Below, piece by piece: positions 38,856 to 45,120 of a stretch of 45,840 nt of DNA. The stretch covers positions 11,024 through 56,863 of the forward strand of contig PAXL01000062.1 of the NCBI GenBank assembly GCA_002714465.1. Reading direction: 5' to 3'. The notes beneath the pieces are model-generated. The model was not told where the DNA came from. It did no database searches and was given only the letters and a program-made list of their open reading frames with translations. Source of the DNA: Gemmatimonadota bacterium. Lineage in GTDB: Bacteria; Latescibacterota; UBA2968. A program made the position numbers and the translations under genes. Positions within the stretch are counted from its first letter, which is position 1; each line of letters opens with the position of its first letter.

Positions 38856-40274
38856 TTACGAGAGATCAATCTGCATGGTTTCGCCGAACGGCGGCTTGTT
38901 GCTGTACCAACCGTCGTACCCCGTGTACACCTCGTCGGTACTTGCCCAAAGAACAGAGCATGTCGGCGGCTGACCCCAGTCAGTAGAACCGAGGTCAGTG
39001 AACACGATCACGCCATCGGGGCGACCCGTTTGCCGACGCACCCAGTTGAAGATCGGAGAGAAGCAAGTCCCACCCCCGACATCCAACCGCTTGGGTGTCG
39101 GGTCATTGGGCTTCAGCTCCATGATCTGGGTGGCGGTCACGATCTCGTTGAAGGGCAGGATGGTCAGGCGCTGGATCTTCACGTTGCTGCGGATCTTGTC
39201 GAGGTGTTCCATGAACGCCTCGAACTCTTCCCAGGAAATGCTGGAGGAAATGTCCACGGCTACCACCATCCAGTCGATACCCTCACGAACTTCGCCGGGC
39301 CGAAAGTCTCCACGCTGTAGAGACCGACGGTCCAGCTTGCCCCAACTACGTCCACAGACTTGACCACGCTTTGCGATCCACTTGTTGAGATGCGCTCTCC
39401 AGTCGAGCTTCGGACGAGTCAGCCTCTCAATCGCGCGCCGACCGCGAGGCTCGAACCCACGACCCGAAGTCTTCGAGACGGTCTCTGCTTGATCGAGGTC
39501 CTTGGCGATCTCGGCCAGCTTATCGGCGATCTCCTCCTCGCCGAGAGGGTCACCCTCTGGCGTGGTGGGATCCCAGATCTGACCGGGTGCGTCGTAGTCA
39601 TCTTCGGCCGGGGCTTCTCCCTCGTTATCTTCGCCGGGAGAATCACCCTGAGATTCCTCACCCGAAGACTCCTCGTCCTCGCCCTGATCGTCCTGATCCG
39701 AATCGCCGGGCTCGTCCCCAGGATCCCCTTCGTCGCAAGGGCGTCCCTCGCCGGGCTCATCGCCGGGCTCATCCTCATCCTCGGGAGGCGGGGGCGGTTC
39801 CTCTTCTTTGACGAGCTGGGCGTATACCCGCTCCTCAGACATGCCCTTGTACTTATCGTCGTAGAGCCAGTCCGGGATGTAGTATCCCATCTCCTTCAGG
39901 ATCGCGTTGATGACGTAATCGCACGCCATGTTCCACCGCCGCTGGTCTCGCTTCCCCCTCCGGTACGAATGCCCAAGGACATTGTGCAGGAGTTCGTGGA
40001 GGAACAAGGGCCAGCGGCTTTCCTTTGGAAGATCCCTCCACCACGTCGCATTGACGTAGATATTCTTCCCGTCAGTCGCTGCCGTGGGAAGTGACTTCCC
40101 TCGGTAGTTTCCCGCACGAACAAACTCGTCACCCAGACGGGTGAGCAAGATCGCGTAGTGGGGGTGGACGCTAAAGCACTTCGTCCTGAACTGCCGAAAC
40201 TCTCGGCGCATGGAGGCTTGAATATCAAGCCATTCCTTGTCGGTCATCTCTCGCCGTTGCGGTGCAAGCTGCAT
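38856..40274 (-). CDS. VWA-like protein with HExxH metallopeptidase-like domain (MoxR partner)
   Basis: A 472-residue protein. The N-terminal domain has His93-Glu94-x-x-His97 in FLHELLHNVLGHSYRRG, followed by RWNMACDYVINAIL. A long acidic Glu/Asp/Pro linker spans about 165-245. The C-terminus is a VWA-like domain with the MIDAS motif AVDISSS near 337-343 and later VGGGTCF and FTDLGSTDWG. This is the DUF2201 architecture, usually encoded next to MoxR ATPases. The pair is thought to act as a metal-dependent remodelling machine. Phage substrate unknown. Confidence 0.75.
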   Translation of the reverse strand: MQLAPQRREMTDKEWLDIQASMRREFRQFRTKCFSVHPHYAILLTRLGDEFVRAGNYRGKSLPTAATDGKNIYVNATWWRDLPKESRWPLFLHELLHNVLGHSYRRGKRDQRRWNMACDYVINAILKEMGYYIPDWLYDDKYKGMSEERVYAQLVKEEEPPPPPEDEDEPGDEPGEGRPCDEGDPGDEPGDSDQDDQGEDEESSGEESQGDSPGEDNEGEAPAEDDYDAPGQIWDPTTPEGDPLGEEEIADKLAEIAKDLDQAETVSKTSGRGFEPRGRRAIERLTRPKLDWRAHLNKWIAKRGQVCGRSWGKLDRRSLQRGDFRPGEVREGIDWMVVAVDISSSISWEEFEAFMEHLDKIRSNVKIQRLTILPFNEIVTATQIMELKPNDPTPKRLDVGGGTCFSPIFNWVRRQTGRPDGVIVFTDLGSTDWGQPPTCSVLWASTDEVYTGYDGWYSNKPPFGETMQIDLS

Positions 40275-40283
40275 GGTTCGCTC

Positions 40284-41423
40284 CTATCCTCGGATGCAGT
40301 CCGAGTAATCAATCGTGAACGCGGCAACCTCGGGGCTGCGCTCCACGAAACACGGGTTGTTCTTCTTGGCAATCATCCAACCGTATGCCGCGAAGGTCTC
40401 GGGCAAACGTCGGAAGTACCTGAGGACAGCCTCTACCTCTTCCTTGGTGATCTCGTCCCCGCGCGCCTTGACGCCCCGAACGATGTTGGTCATCGCTGCG
40501 TAGCAGTGGGACGGCTGGGTCATCGAGGGAACTGGTGCCTCGATATTCGGATCGATCACCTCCTCGTAGCACGGGATGTCCGCACCTTGAGCGTTGATGA
40601 AGGCGCGGAACTCGGCCCACGCCGCCCCGCCTACGCGGCCCACCCCGAAGGCGTCGAGGGTGTTCCCCTCCGCACCCAGAGACATGAGGTGGGACATCGC
40701 CGACCAACCGCGCGGGGACGGCTGCTTGTCATCGGCATCCGGCTCGTAGCGCTGGAAGTGCAGGCCCTTGTTGGAGTGGTGAAACCCGGTGATACGCGGG
40801 TCGATGTTCCACTCCTCGATCGCCATCTCCAACCACTGAGGGAAAAGATCCCTGTCAATGGAGATGTACGGGTCCTGCACCCGGGCGGTCGGGCGCTTCC
40901 CGGCGTCCTCGTCGGTGAGGATCGGCACCACGCAGATGCGGTCTCGCATCGACTCGATCAGCTCGTTGGATCCGCAGTTGGACCCCACCGGATTCCACGC
41001 GAATGCGTACCAGCAATTCGGTGCCCGGACCAAATCACCGAGGCGACCGTCCTGCACCATCGACTGGACGGAAGTCTGCGCGTCCTCCATCGCGTTGGTG
41101 AACTCATCGAAAAAGATGCAGCACCCGTCGTAGCCCTCGGGAGTCTCCAACCCGATGAACTTCCCCGTGGTAATGTGGACCACCTTCCCGTGCTTGAGGT
41201 CGGGAACGTAGAACCCTTCTACGTCCGGGCTGGGGGTGCGAGCCATGATCACCACGTACAAATAGTGGTTAATGCTCTCGCAGTACTGCTGGATCATCGA
41301 GGTCTTGCCGACTCCCCGGGGACCCTCCAATGAAATGGGTGAGCCGAGTCCCTGCTCCCCCGTGGTCTGGGAAAGCCGAGAGAACTCCAGCAACTCGAAA
41401 GCGTTCGTGTGATTGCCTGCCAT
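40284..41423 (-). CDS. MoxR-type AAA+ ATPase
   Basis: A 379-residue protein; ATG 41423 is chosen because AGGAGGAG lies directly upstream. Walker A GPRGVGKTS is near residues 33-41 and Walker B GCCIFFDEF near 98-106; a sensor-like CWYAFAWNPVGSN and arginine-containing RDRICVVPIL follow. MoxR ATPases work with VWA proteins, and the next gene (9 nt downstream) is one. It is the second gene of the operon driven by the promoter at 42387-42414. Role likely chaperone-like remodelling; target unknown. Confidence 0.75.
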   Translation of the reverse strand: MAGNHTNAFELLEFSRLSQTTGEQGLGSPISLEGPRGVGKTSMIQQYCESINHYLYVVIMARTPSPDVEGFYVPDLKHGKVVHITTGKFIGLETPEGYDGCCIFFDEFTNAMEDAQTSVQSMVQDGRLGDLVRAPNCWYAFAWNPVGSNCGSNELIESMRDRICVVPILTDEDAGKRPTARVQDPYISIDRDLFPQWLEMAIEEWNIDPRITGFHHSNKGLHFQRYEPDADDKQPSPRGWSAMSHLMSLGAEGNTLDAFGVGRVGGAAWAEFRAFINAQGADIPCYEEVIDPNIEAPVPSMTQPSHCYAAMTNIVRGVKARGDEITKEEVEAVLRYFRRLPETFAAYGWMIAKKNNPCFVERSPEVAAFTIDYSDCIRG

Positions 41424-41436
41424 GACAATTCTCCTC

Positions 41437-42345
41437 CTAAAGTGCGAGGCCAGCTCCAAACTGGCCCACGCGGTTGATGATCTTGTCGGTCTTCTGAACG
41501 ATCGCCTGTGCTTTCTTGCCTGCCTCCTTCAACGCATCCTTGTCCTCCCGAAGGTCCTTCGGGTCGAGGTCGCAGATACCGTCGATGATCTCCTTGCGTA
41601 GAGACTCGATCTCGGGGTCATCTGCGAGGTTCATCGGGATCATCTTGTCCACTACGTCGTGGACATTCCCGATGAAGGTTTTAGTGACGAACCGACCGGA
41701 CCGGCCCCCTTCGTAGCGTGCAGCTTTGTCCACGATATTCTCGATCGGGGCGCGCACCTCGCTGAGGAGGGTAATCACCGCCTTGCGTGCGTACCGCTCG
41801 GTCTGCTTCTTGGCGGCAGCCTTGTACTCCTCCATCTGCTTGTGACTCCACCCCGCACGGATGTCGCCCTCCGCATCCGGCAGTACCCCGCGCTCGATCT
41901 CGATGTACCACTTCTGTCGAAGCTCATCTGCATCGGGAAACATCTCCACCGTAAGGTGAGAACCCTGTAGAGATCCAGCACGAGATATGCTGTCTTCGAG
42001 GATGTTGGGGTAGTCGTCGCAGAACTTCTGATGCTCCGCCCAGTTCTCCTCCTTCATCTCCTCAAGGATCGGGATGAGCTTGTCCACGTTGTTGTTGGGA
42101 TGGATTGCCCACGGAGAATCCCACGGGATACCCCACTTGAAATTCTCCTTGCTGATGCGACCCATACCGGCCCGCACCGGCTTCACATGCGTGGAGAAAA
42201 TGTCCAGCGGAACTGGACGGATGAGGTCCGGGTCTGCGTTGTACATCTCGGAAAGCTCCTTGGATAGAGCCTTGTCCGGGTGGACGCCTCCGGGAACTCC
42301 GCCCTTGCGGATCCCGATCTTCTGGTGTGAATCTGCCAAAGCCAT
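41437..42345 (-). CDS. First gene of the MoxR-VWA operon, unknown helical protein
   Basis: A 302-residue protein from ATG 42345 (AAGGAGAAG upstream). It begins MALADSHQKIGIRKGGVPGG, then a Pro-containing region and long charged helices (LRQKWYIEIERGVLPDAEGDIRAGWSHKQMEEYKAAAKKQTERYARKAV). The C-terminal third is helical. It has no visible ATPase or metal site. Its constant position before MoxR suggests a partner or substrate of that pair, but this is inference. Confidence 0.6.
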   Translation of the reverse strand: MALADSHQKIGIRKGGVPGGVHPDKALSKELSEMYNADPDLIRPVPLDIFSTHVKPVRAGMGRISKENFKWGIPWDSPWAIHPNNNVDKLIPILEEMKEENWAEHQKFCDDYPNILEDSISRAGSLQGSHLTVEMFPDADELRQKWYIEIERGVLPDAEGDIRAGWSHKQMEEYKAAAKKQTERYARKAVITLLSEVRAPIENIVDKAARYEGGRSGRFVTKTFIGNVHDVVDKMIPMNLADDPEIESLRKEIIDGICDLDPKDLREDKDALKEAGKKAQAIVQKTDKIINRVGQFGAGLAL

Positions 42346-42358
42346 GTCGCTTCTCCTT

Positions 42359-42375
42359 GTGTAGTTCATCTACAC
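42359..42375 (-). promoter_or_regulatory. Palindrome in the leader of the MoxR operon
   Basis: GTGTAG (42359-42364) and CTACAC (42370-42375) form a perfect inverted repeat with a 5-nt centre, just downstream of the expected transcription start and 13 bp before the start codon's ATG at 42345. It could be a repressor operator or an mRNA hairpin near the ribosome site. Confidence 0.45.
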
Positions 42376-42386
42376 TATCCGGTAAC

Positions 42387-42414
42387 ATTATACACCAACA
42401 TAACCCTATGTCAA
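42387..42414 (-). promoter_or_regulatory. Strong leftward sigma-70 promoter TTGACA-N16-TATAAT
   Basis: On the minus strand the -35 TTGACA (42409-42414) and -10 TATAAT (42387-42392) are exact consensus with a 16-bp spacer. Transcription should begin near 42380 and run into the 42345 gene, MoxR and VWA genes. Consensus boxes imply use of unmodified host RNA polymerase early in infection. Confidence 0.8.
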
Positions 42415-42432
42415 TGACTGCTACCAACTAAG

Positions 42433-42473
42433 TACCCAGAGAGAACTACCCTGGGTAATCTGGGTTACCCCAG
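42433..42473. repeat. Overlapping inverted repeats CCCAG/CTGGG
   Basis: TACCCAG at 42433-42439 pairs with CTGGGTA at 42451-42457, and that same CTGGGTAA also pairs with TTACCCCAG at 42465-42473 (one bulge). These mutually exclusive hairpins lie between the membrane-protein gene and the MoxR promoter. They could be an attenuator/terminator for the upstream transcript or a multi-site operator. The rest of 42480-42533 shows nothing definite. Confidence 0.45.
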
Positions 42474-42533
42474 TATCACGCGGTCTCTACTTGTCACGGT
42501 GGGAGCAAGTCCAGAAAATCAGACTTCCTCTGC

Positions 42534-42728
42534 TCACTGAGATGCAATCAGGTACACGGCGAACCCCACGCCCATGACTGCCGAGATGACGGCGATGGGC
42601 TCAAACCACCACCGCCGCGTGATCGGCGTTCGGGGGCGGAAGATCCGGCTGGCATCTCGAAGGGCGCGCTGCTCTCGCACCATCTCGCGCCACCGGGCGT
42701 CCTGCGTATCCAAGTCCTTCACCTTCAT
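42534..42728 (-). CDS. Small tail-anchored membrane protein
   Basis: A 64-residue protein from ATG 42728 (GAGGAG upstream). The first 40 residues are charged and helical (MKVKDLDTQDARWREMVREQ), then residues 42-62 (FEPIAVISAVMGVGFAVYLIA) form one C-terminal membrane segment. A cytoplasmic coiled coil with a C-terminal anchor suits an early inner-membrane protein, for example one that modifies host envelope behaviour or superinfection. Function unknown. Confidence 0.55.
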   Translation of the reverse strand: MKVKDLDTQDARWREMVREQRALRDASRIFRPRTPITRRWWFEPIAVISAVMGVGFAVYLIASQ

Positions 42729-42747
42729 CTCATACTCCTCATACTTT

Positions 42748-43044
42748 TCACTCGTAGTAAGGCTGGGTTTCCGGGAAGTCCTTCCCCGGATGACTCTCGA
42801 CCATGACGACGTACTGCCCCTCGGACAGAACCGATCCGATGTCCGAGTTGCGGTTCTCGTTGAGTGCATCGCACCTCGCCTGTGCGTCACTCTTGGCGTG
42901 TTCCACGTCCTCCTCCCGCTCGTCCGGGAACGCGGTTCCGTCAGAAAATTCTCCATAGGTGAAGTACCAGCCTCCCTCCTCGGGGCCACCGTACGCTCGG
43001 TCGATCAGGTACACGTTCACGAAAGTCGTGTTGGGGTACTTCAT
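42748..43044 (-). CDS. Small hypothetical protein
   Basis: A 98-residue acidic protein, MKYPNTTFVNVYLIDRAYGG, with aromatic-rich beta strands (GWYFTYGEF) and a helix (DEREEDVEHAKSDAQARCDALNENRN). Its start overlaps the stop of the 50-residue gene upstream (ATGA), so the two are coupled. No recognised family. Confidence 0.55.
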   Translation of the reverse strand: MKYPNTTFVNVYLIDRAYGGPEEGGWYFTYGEFSDGTAFPDEREEDVEHAKSDAQARCDALNENRNSDIGSVLSEGQYVVMVESHPGKDFPETQPYYE

Positions 43045-43193
43045 TCTCCCTCCTCGGCAGTATCCGAGGGGATGATCCGGGCGAAGTCCGCGAGCGTGTG
43101 CCGTGCGGGGTGTTCCACGTGGAACATGTCGGGGACGACGGGCTCATCTCGGTCGTCCATGCGGGCCATGTACTGTGCAAAATCGTCTGCCAT
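43041..43193 (-). CDS. 50-residue early protein carrying a parS-like site
   Basis: From ATG 43193 with GGAGAAG upstream: MADDFAQYMARMDDRDEPVV then PDMFHVEHPARHTLADFARI, ending in TGA that overlaps the next start. It is the first coding gene downstream of the promoter at 43905-43932. The codons for MFHVEH contain a perfect 16-bp palindrome identical to bacterial parS variants (43111-43126). No protein family recognised. Confidence 0.55.
   Translation of the reverse strand: MADDFAQYMARMDDRDEPVVPDMFHVEHPARHTLADFARIIPSDTAEEGE
43111..43126. promoter_or_regulatory. parS-like palindrome TGTTCCACGTGGAACA
   Basis: A perfect 16-bp palindrome. The core GTTCCACGTGGAAC is the form of parS known from Pseudomonas chromosomes and differs from the wider consensus TGTTTCACGTGAAACA at two symmetric bases. 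It could be bound by host ParB. It is inside the 50-residue gene. No ParA or ParB gene is seen in the window. Confidence 0.55.
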
Positions 43194-43209
43194 TGGTCTT
43201 CTCCAGTTT

Positions 43210-43226
43210 GACGTACGGGGTACGTC
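43210..43226. repeat. GACGTAC palindrome, copy 1
   Basis: GACGTAC-GGG-GTACGTC, 7-bp perfect arms with a 3-bp centre, extended on the right by TGG. It lies 17 bp upstream of the 50-residue gene, at the promoter-distal end of the long leader, near its ribosome site. First of five related palindromes at 43210-45143. Confidence 0.7.
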
Positions 43227-43844
43227 TGGTTCCAGGCTCCATGCCTAGAGCTAAACCGATGGAAACTCTCCACCGATTTAGGGCTAGGCACAGAATCGGG
43301 GCGGTTGGTTTGCCGCCATTCCCAATCCTGTGAATATCCTGACCGTGGCTCGCCCTAGACTATTGGGGTCGTGGCTTTGGTCGTACTGCTCCTCGCTGTC
43401 GGCTGCGCGGGCCGATGATCTTCGGAGCGTTAACTCTCTACGCGCTGGCTATGAGTTCCCGGGTTGTCACTGGTTCACACTCCACTTCCGGGTTGGTACC
43501 GATCGGCTTTGCGTGCGATTGCCCCGAGGCCCCGCGGTTTCTGGGGTTGGTTTGCCCCTCCGCCGTGAGTACCGTTTCCGTCGCCCCGGCCCTGCGCTGG
43601 CTCGCTCATAACGAGTGCGCGCAGTCCGGTTTGCATCGCGGGGTTCGCACGTCTAATCCGCCGTCCGATCCGTTCTCCAATTCCGCCGGGGATTGTTGCC
43701 CCCGAAGACCTTCCCCAGCTTGCGCTGGCTCGGTGCCTCTCCTGCGGTTCTAGGCTGTCGGCTCTCGCCGTCCCGCCAGCACCCTGCTCGGTTGTGCCCG
43801 CGGCCCGCCCTAGTGCGGGTCCATAATTCTGTCGGCCTCCGGTT

Positions 43845-43865
43845 CAGACGTATGCGGTACGTCTG
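43845..43865. repeat. GACGTAC palindrome, copy 2
   Basis: CAGACGTA (43845-43852) and TACGTCTG (43858-43865), 8-bp perfect arms with a 5-bp centre. It lies about 35-50 bp downstream of the leftward promoter start, and its right arm continues as GGAAAACTAT, nearly the same as copy 3. Suits an operator or a processing hairpin at the 5' end of the leader. Confidence 0.75.
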
Positions 43866-43888
43866 GAAAACTATCGGGAGATATTTTC
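43864..43888 (-). promoter_or_regulatory. 5'-end hairpin of the leftward leader
   Basis: GGAAAA and TTTTCC enclose TATC/GATA with a one-base bulge and a four-base loop, giving a stable hairpin within about the first 35 nt of the leftward transcript. Such a 5' hairpin can protect an RNA from decay. Confidence 0.45.
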
Positions 43889-43904
43889 CCCTCGATTCCT
43901 ATAC

Positions 43905-43932
43905 ATTATAGCATAGTGATAGTGGTTGTCAA
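43905..43932 (-). promoter_or_regulatory. Strong leftward sigma-70 promoter TTGACA-N16-TATAAT
   Basis: On the minus strand, -35 TTGACA (43927-43932) and -10 TATAAT (43905-43910) are exact consensus with a 16-bp spacer, the same geometry as the promoters at 42387-42414 and 36946-36973. Transcription would start near 43898 and first cross the structured leader, then the early genes at 43193 and beyond. The surrounding 43880-43970 stretch is the most AT-rich in this part of the window. Confidence 0.8.
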
Positions 43933-43984
43933 TAGCGTGTAGTTAGAAACATTATACTGGGATTCTCCCCCTCTCTACCTCAAC

Positions 43985-44015
43985 TCTCCATCTCTCTAAT
44001 TCTCCATCTCTCTAA
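43985..44015 (+). repeat. Pyrimidine-rich direct repeat
   Basis: TCTCCATCTCTCTAA occurs at 43985-43999 and again at 44001-44015, in a 50-bp C/T-rich tract that directly precedes the G-rich block. A polypyrimidine tract next to G-quadruplex motifs could take up unusual DNA structure. Confidence 0.6.
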
Positions 44016-44038
44016 GTCTCGTGTACGCGCGCGCGCCC

Positions 44039-44107
44039 GGGCGGGTGCGGGCGGGTGCGGCGCGTGGGTGTGCGGGTGCGGCGCGGGCCGGGCGGGTTGC
44101 GGGCGGG
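44039..44107 (+). other. Two G-quadruplex-forming motifs in a GC-rich block
   Basis: GGGCGGGTGCGGGCGGG (44039-44055) has four G3 runs with loops of 1, 3 and 1. A second motif with five G3 runs lies at 44085-44107. Both are on the plus strand in the non-coding gap before the AGACGTA copy 3. No protein gene is supported in this block. Confidence 0.6.
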
Positions 44108-44117
44108 TCGGATCGGG

Positions 44118-44140
44118 CCAGACGTACCGGGTACGTGTGG
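44118..44140. repeat. GACGTAC palindrome, copy 3
   Basis: CCAGACGTACC-G-GGTACGTGTGG: a 23-bp element, symmetric except for one base in the right half (G where C would pair). Its right flank GGAAAATTAT resembles that of copy 2. It lies about 31 bp upstream of a plausible rightward promoter for the Ala-rich gene, a position suited to an operator or activator site. Confidence 0.75.
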
Positions 44141-44170
44141 AAAATTATTTTCAGTTTTTTTTGTCTAGAC

Positions 44171-44200
44171 TTGATTTATCCTGTTGCAAACTGTTACGAT
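44171..44200 (+). promoter_or_regulatory. Possible rightward extended -10 promoter
   Basis: TTGATT (44171-44176) and an extended -10 TGTTACGAT (-10 box TACGAT 44195-44200) with an 18-bp spacer. It would give an approximately 80-nt GC-rich leader for the gene at 44288, which contains a TGTCTC/GAGACA hairpin. Match to consensus is moderate. Confidence 0.4.
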
Positions 44201-44257
44201 GTCTCTGCTTCGCGAGACAGCGAGGCCCCCTCCCGGGGATCGGGGGGCGGAAACACC

Positions 44258-44273
44258 GGCCGCCGCGGCGGCC
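44258..44273. promoter_or_regulatory. Perfect 16-bp GC palindrome before the ribosome site
   Basis: GGCCGCCGCGGCGGCC is a perfect palindrome ending 2 bp before the AGAAGGA ribosome site of the Ala-rich gene. It may act as an operator or, as an RNA hairpin, modulate translation. Confidence 0.5.
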
Positions 44274-44287
44274 AGAAGGAAACGACA

Positions 44288-45049
44288 ATGCGATTGAACG
44301 AAACCGAGATGATCTACGCGTCCGAGGCGATGGGGAGCGAAACCATCGCGCAGGCGGTGGACGCGCAGGCCCGCGAAGCGGCGAACGCCATCCGGGAGGA
44401 AGGCGGACAGACGGACGCGGAGACGCGGACGGACGCGGCGCTGGCCCTCGCCTTCCTCGACGCCATGCCGAAGGCGTGGCGCGCGAAGGCGGAGCGCGGG
44501 TCCCTCCCGGTGGACGAGGTGACGGGTCTTCTCGACGGTCGGAAGCGCCCGAAGAACTGGCAGCGGCGGTGCACCGCCATCGCCCGCGCCGCGCTCGACG
44601 ACGTGTATGGGCGCGACGCGGCGGCCGACTTCGCGGGCGCGCCGCGGCGGATCGCGGCCGCGGTGTATGGGCTGCTGGAGAACCCGGAGACGCTCCGCGG
44701 AGTGACCCGGGCGGCGGACGCGGAACCCGCGGACGCGGTGGACGCGCTCGCCAGCTTCCTCACAGTGGACGTGGACGCTGGGAGCGGGCGGACGCTCGAC
44801 ACACGGGCCGCGCGGACGGCGTGGGCGAAGCGCGGGCGCAAGCCTGAGGCGGCGCTCGACGCGGCGCTCGAAACCTACTTCGGGAAGCTCGACGGGTCGG
44901 ACGCGGAGCGCGCGGAAGCGCTCGACGCGGCGCTCGCGGCCAGCGCGGAGCGCGCCATCGCGGCGGTGCTCGGTCGCGAGGCGGCGAAGGCGGCCGCGGC
45001 ACTCAAGGCGAAGGCGGAGCGCGAAGCGGCGAAGGCGGCCAGCGCCTAG
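44288..45049 (+). CDS. Ala-rich helical protein of unknown function
   Basis: A 253-residue protein. ATG 44288 is used because GAAGGAAA lies upstream; the upstream extension of the frame crosses a G-rich non-coding block. The protein is acidic and extremely rich in Ala, Arg, Glu and Asp, predicted almost all helical; it ends in repeated KAAAALKAKAEREAAKAASA-type helices. GC content (about 70%) far exceeds that of the window average. Flanked on both sides by the AGACGTA palindromes. It could be a DNA-associated or regulatory protein; no family is recognised. Confidence 0.55.
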   Translation: MRLNETEMIYASEAMGSETIAQAVDAQAREAANAIREEGGQTDAETRTDAALALAFLDAMPKAWRAKAERGSLPVDEVTGLLDGRKRPKNWQRRCTAIARAALDDVYGRDAAADFAGAPRRIAAAVYGLLENPETLRGVTRAADAEPADAVDALASFLTVDVDAGSGRTLDTRAARTAWAKRGRKPEAALDAALETYFGKLDGSDAERAEALDAALAASAERAIAAVLGREAAKAAAALKAKAEREAAKAASA

Positions 45050-45070
45050 CAGACGTACCCCATACGTCTA
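45050..45070. repeat. GACGTAC palindrome, copy 4
   Basis: AGACGTA (45051-45057) and TACGTCT (45063-45069), 7-bp perfect arms around CCCCA. It starts directly after the stop codon of the Ala-rich gene and precedes the terminator, so it is transcribed in the same mRNA. Confidence 0.75.
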
Positions 45071-45078
45071 GCGGGGAG

Positions 45079-45111
45079 CGCCCCCGGGTCTACGGATCCG
45101 GGGGCGTTTTT
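45079..45111 (+). terminator. Rho-independent terminator
   Basis: CGCCCCCGG (45079-45087) and CCGGGGGCG (45098-45106) form a 9-bp perfect GC stem with a 10-nt loop, followed by five T (45107-45111). It ends the Ala-rich gene transcript and separates it from the terminase gene. Confidence 0.85.
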
Positions 45112-45120
45112 CGTTTGGGG

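Larger units (their letters stand above)
43230..43898 (-). ncRNA. Candidate large structured RNA / leader (minus strand)
   Basis: About 670 nt with no convincing protein frame, downstream of a consensus promoter. Read on the minus strand it contains many hairpins with RNA-like loops: GNRA tetraloops GCAA (stem 43715-43719/43724-43728) and GAGA (43759-43762/43767-43770), a hairpin with a symmetric internal loop (43592-43624), and two hairpins sharing the same octaloop CAAACCAA on different stems (43300-43317 and 43543-43558). A 21-bp stem (43243-43289) has two positions that are G-U wobbles only if the minus strand is the RNA. No terminator is seen before the 50-residue gene, so it may also be its leader. 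RNA class unknown. Confidence 0.5.

Noticed and set aside
39360..40094. 244-residue plus-strand frame
   Set aside because: Antisense of the VWA/HExxH gene; the apparent hydrophobic stretch is the reverse of its acidic linker.
40158..41333. 391-residue plus-strand frame opposite MoxR
   Set aside because: It is the antisense of the MoxR ATPase gene, which has Walker motifs and a good ribosome site; the plus frame has no domain and its composition is that of a shadow.
42899..42912. Second parS-like site
   Set aside because: Only the left half (TGTTCCACGT) matches; the right half is not symmetric.
43621..43680. tRNA gene
   Set aside because: A GGGGTTCGCA stretch looks like a T-arm, but no acceptor stem, anticodon arm or CCA end can be placed around it. 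No tRNA was found in the window.
43415..43753. 112-residue plus-strand frame in the leader region
   Set aside because: No ribosome site, no domain-like sequence, and it opposes the strong leftward promoter; the region is better explained as structured RNA.
44068..44847. 259-residue plus-strand frame in the GC island
   Set aside because: A high-GC frame shadow of the Ala-rich gene; extremely Arg/Gly-rich and without a ribosome site.
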